NCBI GenBank assembly: GCA_028689495.1
Contig: JAQTWB010000018.1
Coordinates: forward strand, 1-48,472
Source: a bacterium
GTDB lineage: Bacteria > Bdellovibrionota_C > UBA2361 > SZUA-149 > JAQTWB01
Direction of reading: 5' to 3'
Length of the DNA stretch: 48,472 nt
Position 1 is the first letter of the stretch. Every line of letters starts with the position of its first letter. Shown piece after piece: positions 43,620-48,472 of this stretch. Below the pieces are notes generated by a model. The model was not told the DNA's origin. It was given only the letters and a program-made list of their open reading frames with translations, and made no database searches. The translations under genes and the position numbers were made by a program.

Positions 43620-43771
43620 CACAGTTTTTTATTCTGCTCATAGCCTCGTCGATCGCCAATGCTTTCTCTGCCTTCGCCGGTGGCGGCGCCTATCTCAAAG
43701 GCAACAAAGTTATTAAAAAAGCATTTGAAGCACTGACGCTTGTTGTTGGTCTAAAGCTGCTGTTCGATTAA
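43616..43771 (+). CDS. 51-residue TauE/SafE-like remnant
   Basis: A short frame coupled to the CDF gene by ATGA. Residues 1-25 (FFILLIASSIANAFSAFAGGGA) look like the first helix and GGG turn of TauE/SafE permeases. Residues 28-51 (GNKVIKKAFEALTLVVGLKLL) look like the last helix and its preceding basic loop. The middle of a normal protein of about 250 residues is absent. It is probably a remnant of an internal in-frame deletion, or a genuine two-helix protein. Confidence 0.5.
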   Translation: MTQFFILLIASSIANAFSAFAGGGAYLKGNKVIKKAFEALTLVVGLKLLFD

Positions 43772-44077
43772 TTCACTCCCCTTCGTTTGAATTATCTGTC
43801 GGCTTTATGATAAGTCCCTCGCGTCATTTAGATGACCCATTCACAGTTCATTTCCGACAAATTTTTCGGGTAGAATCAATAAACATGCTGCTTCACTTCC
43901 GACTATGGCGCGTAGTGAGGCAGTTCTCCCCCATCAGGTAATTGCGGTAATTACCTTCAACGCCCAGTTCAAACAAAATGATTGAGCTGGGCGTTGAACA
44001 AATCACCCCAAAATTGGTTCCGTGTCGTGCTTTCAGTATGACTGATGCGGAAATTTAGGTTTTATCAGGAGAATACT
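43772..44077. other. Structured leader region upstream of icd
   Basis: No gene. Three inverted repeats lie in order: 43888-43923 (CTGCTTCACT/AGTGAGGCAG), about 43937-43955 (GGTAATT/AATTACC) and 43956-43998 (16-base arms TTCAACGCCCAGTTCA/TGAGCTGGGCGTTGAA, one mismatch, 11-base loop). None has a following T-run. They could control icd or be palindromic repeats. Confidence 0.55.
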
Positions 44078-45337
44078 ATGACCGATGGTCAACTTATCAC
44101 GATCGAGAGTGGGACTTTTAATATTCCCGACATACCGATTATCCCGTTTATTGCGGGTGATGGGATCGGGCCTGAAATCTGGGATGCGACAAGAAAGGTA
44201 ATCGATACTGCAGTAGAGGTCGCTTACGAGGGCACGCGCCGCATCGAATGGCTGGAGGTCTTTGCCGGCAAAAGAGGTTGGCAGTTATTCGGTGACTACT
44301 TACCCCCGCAGACATTAGCGACATTGTCGCGGCATCTCGTGGGAATAAAAGGTCCACTGGCAACGCCAGTAAGCGGTTGCATACGTTCGTTAAATATTGC
44401 AATTCGTCGTGAACTGGATCTTTACGCCTGCATCCGACCAGTTCGCTACTTTAATGGAGCTCCCAGTCCGTTACGCAATCCCCAGCATATAAACATCATT
44501 CTTTTTCGCGAAAGCAGTGAGGATACGTATGCGGGAATAGAGTTCATGACAGGAAGCGATGAGTGCACAGGTCTACTTCATTACCTGTCTGCCAGTCACC
44601 TTTCTGCCTATGAAAAAATACGCTTTCCAGATACTTGCAGTATTGGCATTAAACCTGTTTCCCGAGAAGGGACTGAGCGTATAGTCCGTGTTGCAGTTAA
44701 CCATGCCATTATTCATGACCTGCCATCGGTGACGATCGTTCACCAAGGAAATGTGATGAAATGTACCGAAGGCGCTTTCTGCCAGTGGGCCTATGAACTT
44801 ATAGAAAAAGAGTTTGGGGCAATGCATTTCGGAAGAGGCAGATGGTTGCACCTGAAAAATCCGGTCAATCACCACATCATCGAGATCAAGGACGTTACCG
44901 CTGATGTTTTCTTCGAACAGATATTAACCCATCCAACGGAACACAGTGTTGTTGTGACACTAAACATGAATGGCGACTATATCTCAGAGGCGATATCAGG
45001 CACGATTGGCGGACTCGGAATTGCTCCCGGGGCAAATCTGAACCTTGAAACCGGACGTGCCATATTCGAGGCGACTCACGGCACTGCCCCCGATATCGCG
45101 GGTCTAGGCCAGGCCAATCCCTGTGGACTGATTCTTTCCGCGGTCTTGATGCTTCGCTATATCACCTGGGATGAGGCTGCTGATTTGGTAGTCAGGTCCC
45201 TAAAGCACACTCTCATTGAAAAAACTGTGACAAGTGACTTTTTCAGATTGATTGACAACGGACGACTGGTTTCAACTTCGGAGTTTGCCGAACACATCAT
45301 GGCCCATATCATGACCGAAGAAGAAATGGAGGTATAG
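44078..45337 (+). CDS. icd: Isocitrate dehydrogenase with NAD-type cofactor residues
   Basis: Oxidatively decarboxylates isocitrate to 2-oxoglutarate. The 419-residue homodimeric type I enzyme has IRSLN and IRRELDLYACIRPVRYF (substrate Ser, Asn and Arg), RESSEDTYAGIEF, and NMNGDYISEA, where the second metal Asp of E. coli (Asp311) is Glu. In the cofactor loop HGTAPDIAG, the positions of E. coli Lys344, Tyr345 and Val351 are Asp339, Ile340 and Ala346, and Tyr391 is Ser386. These are the changes that define NAD-dependent IDH and IPMDH. Arg395 is kept (Arg390). ATG 44078 has AGGAGA upstream; an ATG at 44045 is less likely. Confidence 0.92.
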   Translation: MTDGQLITIESGTFNIPDIPIIPFIAGDGIGPEIWDATRKVIDTAVEVAYEGTRRIEWLEVFAGKRGWQLFGDYLPPQTLATLSRHLVGIKGPLATPVSGCIRSLNIAIRRELDLYACIRPVRYFNGAPSPLRNPQHINIILFRESSEDTYAGIEFMTGSDECTGLLHYLSASHLSAYEKIRFPDTCSIGIKPVSREGTERIVRVAVNHAIIHDLPSVTIVHQGNVMKCTEGAFCQWAYELIEKEFGAMHFGRGRWLHLKNPVNHHIIEIKDVTADVFFEQILTHPTEHSVVVTLNMNGDYISEAISGTIGGLGIAPGANLNLETGRAIFEATHGTAPDIAGLGQANPCGLILSAVLMLRYITWDEAADLVVRSLKHTLIEKTVTSDFFRLIDNGRLVSTSEFAEHIMAHIMTEEEMEV

Positions 45338-45734
45338 AGAAAAATGTTACATCGAGAAAAATGGATAGAACCTTTGTAACTGCATGAGGCTCTGACTATC
45401 CAGATAGCAGAAATTCAAAAGCCTTCGCAGCAGATACTTAAACTCAAATAGCACCTGAGATTTAATATCTGCTGCACCGGTCATCATTAAGTAGTTCCTG
45501 TTTTACTGACGGTTAACAGCGGGAGAACGCCTAACCTGGATATTGACGTTTAGGTATCAATTTGCGTCCTGAGGTATCAGATCTTGACTCGACGTAGTCC
45601 GCACCATCTTTAAATTGAAGCCTGTTTCAACTTTAAACCCGTTAGTGTTTGAAAACTTCCCTTTCCCCTTCCAAATATTATATATACCCAGTGCAGGTTT
45701 TGTTCTTTTTGGTTTTTATTATGAGGTTATGATT
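45338..45734. other. Spacer between icd and the histidine phosphatase
   Basis: No gene is convincing. A long imperfect stem pairs GCAGCAGATA at 45427 with TATCTGCTGC ending at 45475. Two direct octamers AGGTATCA lie about 20 bases apart near 45551 and 45572, on the same helical face, and could be an operator. An in-frame upstream extension of the next gene (from 45615) lacks family similarity. Confidence 0.45.
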
Positions 45735-46505
45735 ATGAAAAGGTTAGTGATTTTTCGTCATGCCCACTCAGTGCGACAGCAGCTGGAGGGCGAGGCACCA
45801 GAGGCGACATGTGAAGGAATCGGCTTCAGCGAACTCCCTGAAGTCAATACTCCTCTATCACAACTGGGTTTTGAACAACGAAATGTGTTTGCAGATTACG
45901 TTCTCAATCACGTTTATCCAAATGGCGCTCGACCGAAAATCTGGCTCTCTTCGCCCTATCTGCGAGCTCTGCAGACTGTGGCGACACTGAAGTTCGGAAT
46001 TCCGGAAATGGTTGAGGCTCTTGCTGAGCTCAACCAGGGAGAACTGACTAATGTTCACCCATCGCTGAGGGAGAACTGTAATCCGGAAGCCTACCGTAAA
46101 TGGAAAGACAATCCATATTACGGGGCACTACCCGGAGGAGAGTCGCTTCATGAGGTATTTCAGCGGGTCTGGCAAGAATTGGCCTCTCGGCGATTTACTT
46201 CTCAAGATATGGCTATCGCCTGTCATGAAAAAGTGATGTGGCTTATCCGCCAGGGTCTTGAGGGCATTCCCGTGACTGCACTATGCGCGGCCAAGTCTGT
46301 GCGTGACGAAGGTCAATTACTGAAAAACTGCTCCGTGCTGATTTACAGTGATACGGTGCCGCAAGGAGAAGTCGTCATACCAGATACTGGAGATCACTTC
46401 GCCAGTCGTTATAAAGGGAGCCCGTTTCGCTTCTTCTCCATAGTTAACCCGCTACATGTCCCGCGGGAAGATTGGGACAAGGCGCGAGTGTGGCGGGAGA
46501 TTTGA
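45735..46505 (+). CDS. Histidine phosphatase superfamily protein (phosphoglycerate mutase-like)
   Basis: A 256-residue branch-1 histidine phosphatase. The N-terminal RHG motif appears as IFRHAHS, with Ala in place of Gly after the phosphate-accepting histidine. Further family marks are LSQLGFEQ, SSPYLRALQTV (second phosphate-pocket Arg), an acidic ELNQGEL segment and ACHEKVMW with the second histidine. The substrate is unknown; the 60-residue C-terminal tail is not typical of cofactor-dependent PGM. The ATG at 45735 lies eight bases after GAGG. A clear terminator follows. Confidence 0.87.
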   Translation: MKRLVIFRHAHSVRQQLEGEAPEATCEGIGFSELPEVNTPLSQLGFEQRNVFADYVLNHVYPNGARPKIWLSSPYLRALQTVATLKFGIPEMVEALAELNQGELTNVHPSLRENCNPEAYRKWKDNPYYGALPGGESLHEVFQRVWQELASRRFTSQDMAIACHEKVMWLIRQGLEGIPVTALCAAKSVRDEGQLLKNCSVLIYSDTVPQGEVVIPDTGDHFASRYKGSPFRFFSIVNPLHVPREDWDKARVWREI

Positions 46506-46535
46506 GATGGACTGAAAGAAAGGTTGTAATTTCAT

Positions 46536-46579
46536 TGCGAAGGGGTTGCCGGTATAAAGGCCCCTTTCGCATTTTTTTT
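46536..46579 (+). terminator. Intrinsic terminator of the histidine phosphatase gene
   Basis: The stem TGCGAAGGGG pairs with CCCCTTTCGCA (one bulged base) and is followed by eight T at 46572-46579. It lies about 30 bases after the stop codon. Confidence 0.85.
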
Positions 46580-46683
46580 CATCGCTCGAGATCGGAGTCG
46601 CATCAAAATGTAACATGATAATGGCGCCAAATAGTTAGCAAAACTCTTGCGCTATTTTTAATTAATATCAGTTTTTGTTTTAG

Positions 46684-46931
46684 CCCGGATGTTGCACGTA
46701 AACCCGTCACGAGGTTGTGAAGTCTGAGGCAAGGTGTGGGAGTAGAGAGGAGGGAATACTGGTGTATTCCCGACCGAACGCTCTCCCGCAGATTGGCCAG
46801 AATTCGCAACCGCAGTAGGGTAAATAACGGGTGCAAACGGTAACAACAGAATTGCACTAAAAACGGCCATTGCACTCGCAAATTCGCGGGTGAAACTTGT
46901 TTCATCCGTGCATTTACGTGCAATTTCCGGG
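46684..46931. mobile_element. 248-bp MITE with 19-bp inverted ends and TTAG duplication
   Basis: The left end CCCGGATGTTGCACGTAAA (46684-46702) and the reverse complement of the right end, CCCGGAAATTGCACGTAAA (46913-46931), agree at 17 of 19 positions. TTAG directly flanks both sides (46680-46683 and 46932-46935). An internal stem GGGAATACTGGTGTATTCCC lies at 46752-46771. No transposase is present. The CC-start and 4-bp duplication fit IS1380-family ends, which is a recollection. The surrounding 577-bp spacer 46506-47082 holds only this element and the terminator. Confidence 0.8.
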
Positions 46932-47082
46932 TTAGTTCTCTCTGCTGTTTATGAGAATAACCCAGGGCTATGGGCCTATCCTTGGATCTGACCATCACCA
47001 TAATCTGTGGAGAATAGCCTTCTTGCTGGTTCACAGGATGACGGTTACTCTGCTTTACGAAATAGTTCATCAAGAAAAACTA

Positions 47083-48099
47083 ATGGTTTGCTTCACTTTA
47101 GATATAGTCGCTTCGACAACCGCCTTTCAAATAGTTGCAAGAAAAAACTTCTGTCGAATATCGATTTTGGTAATATTTATTTCATCACTGTTGTCGATAG
47201 ACAAGGCCCATGCCGAAGGATCAGCAATATCCGGAAACTACCAATATCAACTCGTGCAACAAGGAAAGAATCGCTCCTATTTCGTTCATATACCCCCACA
47301 CGAATCTTCGGCGATATTACCGGTAGTGATTTATCTTCACGGCGGTGGTGGTAATGCCAGTCAGTTCCGGCATGACAATAACTCCGATGCCGCGGCCGAC
47401 AAGTTTGGCTATATTGCAGTCTACCCCAACGGCTCAGGTGTTTTCTCTGATAAACTTCTAACCTGGAATGCTGGACATTGTTGTGGATATGCCCAGAAAA
47501 ACAATATTGACGATGTTGGTTTTATCATTGCGCTTTTAGGCAACCTTGAATCGAGGGTAATACATGACAAGACTCGATTGTACCTTGCCGGGCATTCCAA
47601 TGGCGCGATGATGGCTTACCGCATCGCGCAGGAACGCCCCGACAGGATAGCAGCAATAGCTGCGGTTGCGGCTGTCAGACCGACTGAAAAGAAGACGACT
47701 CGCGTTATTCCCATTCTGCAGATTCACAGTATCGACGACCCGAGAGCACCTTATAATGGCGGCATTGGCCCCCGCTTTCCTTATACCAACCACAGGGTCA
47801 AACACTATTCTGTTCCGGAGTCGATTTTGTCCTGGGTGAAAAATAACGGTTGTCGTGAAACTCCGTCTCTCAAGGAGCGCCGCACCAATAATTCCCATAC
47901 CGCTGAACTTTACACATACGGCGAGTGTATTGATAACGCTGAAGTGCAGTATTGGCGTCTCACCGGAGCTGGCCACGGCTGGCCGGGTAGCGAGACAGGC
48001 AGGGAGGATACAACAGGTCCGGCGACAAAGGTCATTGATGCCAACGAAGTTATCTGGGAGTTTTTCAAGCAGCAGTCGGCAAAGCCAATTATTGAATAA
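47083..48099 (+). CDS. Secreted esterase, PHB depolymerase/feruloyl esterase (LpqC-like, CE1) family
   Basis: An alpha/beta-hydrolase of about 338 residues with an N-terminal signal peptide (SILVIFISSLLSIDKAHA, cleavage probably after AHA). Motifs visible are VVIYLHGGGGNASQF (oxyanion region), WNAGHCCGYA, the nucleophile elbow LAGHSNGAMM (Ser near residue 172), HSIDDPRAPY with the catalytic Asp, and GAGHGWPG with the catalytic His. It is expected in the periplasm or outside and hydrolyses ester bonds of a polymer or feruloylated sugar; the substrate is unknown. The start is uncertain: ATG 47083 gives a 44-residue leader, while an ATG at 47038 and one at 46951 are in frame upstream. Confidence 0.82.
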   Translation: MVCFTLDIVASTTAFQIVARKNFCRISILVIFISSLLSIDKAHAEGSAISGNYQYQLVQQGKNRSYFVHIPPHESSAILPVVIYLHGGGGNASQFRHDNNSDAAADKFGYIAVYPNGSGVFSDKLLTWNAGHCCGYAQKNNIDDVGFIIALLGNLESRVIHDKTRLYLAGHSNGAMMAYRIAQERPDRIAAIAAVAAVRPTEKKTTRVIPILQIHSIDDPRAPYNGGIGPRFPYTNHRVKHYSVPESILSWVKNNGCRETPSLKERRTNNSHTAELYTYGECIDNAEVQYWRLTGAGHGWPGSETGREDTTGPATKVIDANEVIWEFFKQQSAKPIIE

Positions 48100-48114
48100 A
48101 CCGTGGCAACCATC

Positions 48115-48468
48115 ATGAAGTTAAAAAGTGTTCATCGCATTTATCATGCACTCCAGTATTCTGTAACCGGTATGAAAGTTGCTTTTTCCGGGCATGAAGC
48201 ATTCCGGCAGGAGCTTTTCTTGACAGTTCTTGCTGTCCCCCTCGCCTTCTATATCGGCGAATCAGTAATTGAATTACTGCTACTGATTGGTAGCCTGATT
48301 ATCGTTCTTGTTGTTGAGCTACTTAACAGTGCGGTGGAAACAACTATCGATCGCATCAGCAGCGACCGGCATCCATTGTCTGGTCAGGCAAAAGACCTCG
48401 GGTCGGCGGCAGTGATGATTGCGCTTGTCTGGGCTGCAATCACCTGGATGGGAATTGCAGTTCTGTAA
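48115..48468 (+). CDS. dgkA: Diacylglycerol kinase, small integral membrane type
   Basis: Phosphorylates diacylglycerol to phosphatidic acid in the inner membrane. The 117-residue protein has three transmembrane helices and the family core EAFRQELFL, VVELLNSAVETTIDRIS (catalytic Glu) and QAKDLGSAAVMIAL. Its length matches E. coli DgkA. The start is ATG 48115, or GTG 48103 four codons upstream; neither has a strong ribosome-binding site. It lies close behind the esterase. Its stop TAA overlaps an ATG (TAATG at 48466-48470), so another coupled gene probably begins at the window edge. Confidence 0.93.
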   Translation: MKLKSVHRIYHALQYSVTGMKVAFSGHEAFRQELFLTVLAVPLAFYIGESVIELLLLIGSLIIVLVVELLNSAVETTIDRISSDRHPLSGQAKDLGSAAVMIALVWAAITWMGIAVL

Positions 48469-48472
48469 TGAA

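Noticed and set aside
46603-47073. Minus-strand open frame of 156 residues
   Set aside because: It covers the MITE and its flanks; no family similarity, and the MITE ends explain the sequence.

Overview
The window is a bacterial chromosome segment of moderate GC content with mostly housekeeping genes (ftsZ, smc, ssrA/tmRNA, NAD synthase, DAHP synthase, glucan phosphorylase, isocitrate dehydrogenase, dgkA). A small integral DgkA and a secreted esterase with a signal peptide point to a Gram-negative-type cell. The phylum cannot be fixed from what is visible. The radical SAM/DUF2344 fusion, the extended FtsZ, the tmRNA tag ANENDYALQVLAA and the many palindromic and tandem repeats fit a deep-branching, repeat-rich lineage better than a classical enterobacterium.

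Layout. 1-2074: end of nadE, then aroG on the minus strand, then a 296-bp miniature transposable element with Tn5/IS50-like ends and a perfect 9-bp target duplication. 2075-9926 (minus): yhaN-yhaO (SbcCD-like DNA-end processing pair), a crotonase, a HIT protein, an Mrp/NBP35 ATPase and an ftsZ whose reading frame carries about 178 extra N-terminal residues with an 18-bp tandem repeat. 9927-10337: divergent spacer with a nested terminator-like structure pointing toward ftsZ. 10338-21600: glucan phosphorylase (+), GT87-like membrane protein and smc (-), a cluster of five hairpins, a radical SAM-DUF2344 fusion (+) and an unknown 167-aa protein (-).

22173-22534 is ssrA. Directly behind its CCA end begins an accessory block (about 22.5-37.8 kb): a GIY-YIG gene with an inverted repeat, a decayed excisionase-like HTH gene, and a co-directional defence operon hsdR-hsdM-DUF1016 nuclease-GxxExxY nuclease-hsdS-AAA/TOPRIM ATPase-1201-aa unknown helical protein, then a small membrane protein. 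A family of repeats built from an 8-bp monomer (RCGCGAAG), mostly as 25-bp units of three monomers, is found only in this block. It lies in spacers and also in frame inside the GxxExxY and hsdS genes, always at termini or linkers, and it lies just before both DNA-recognition domains of HsdS. This is the most unusual signal in the window.

37825-48472 returns to ordinary genes: AAA+ ATPase and TPR protein, a sulfide:quinone-oxidoreductase-like flavoprotein with a 67-aa partner, a methyltransferase, a DmeF-like CDF metal exporter followed by a 51-aa TauE/SafE remnant, an isocitrate dehydrogenase with NAD-type cofactor residues, a histidine phosphatase with a clear terminator, a second MITE (248 bp, TTAG duplication), a secreted esterase and dgkA.

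Family assignments come from recognised motifs. No database search or folding program was run.
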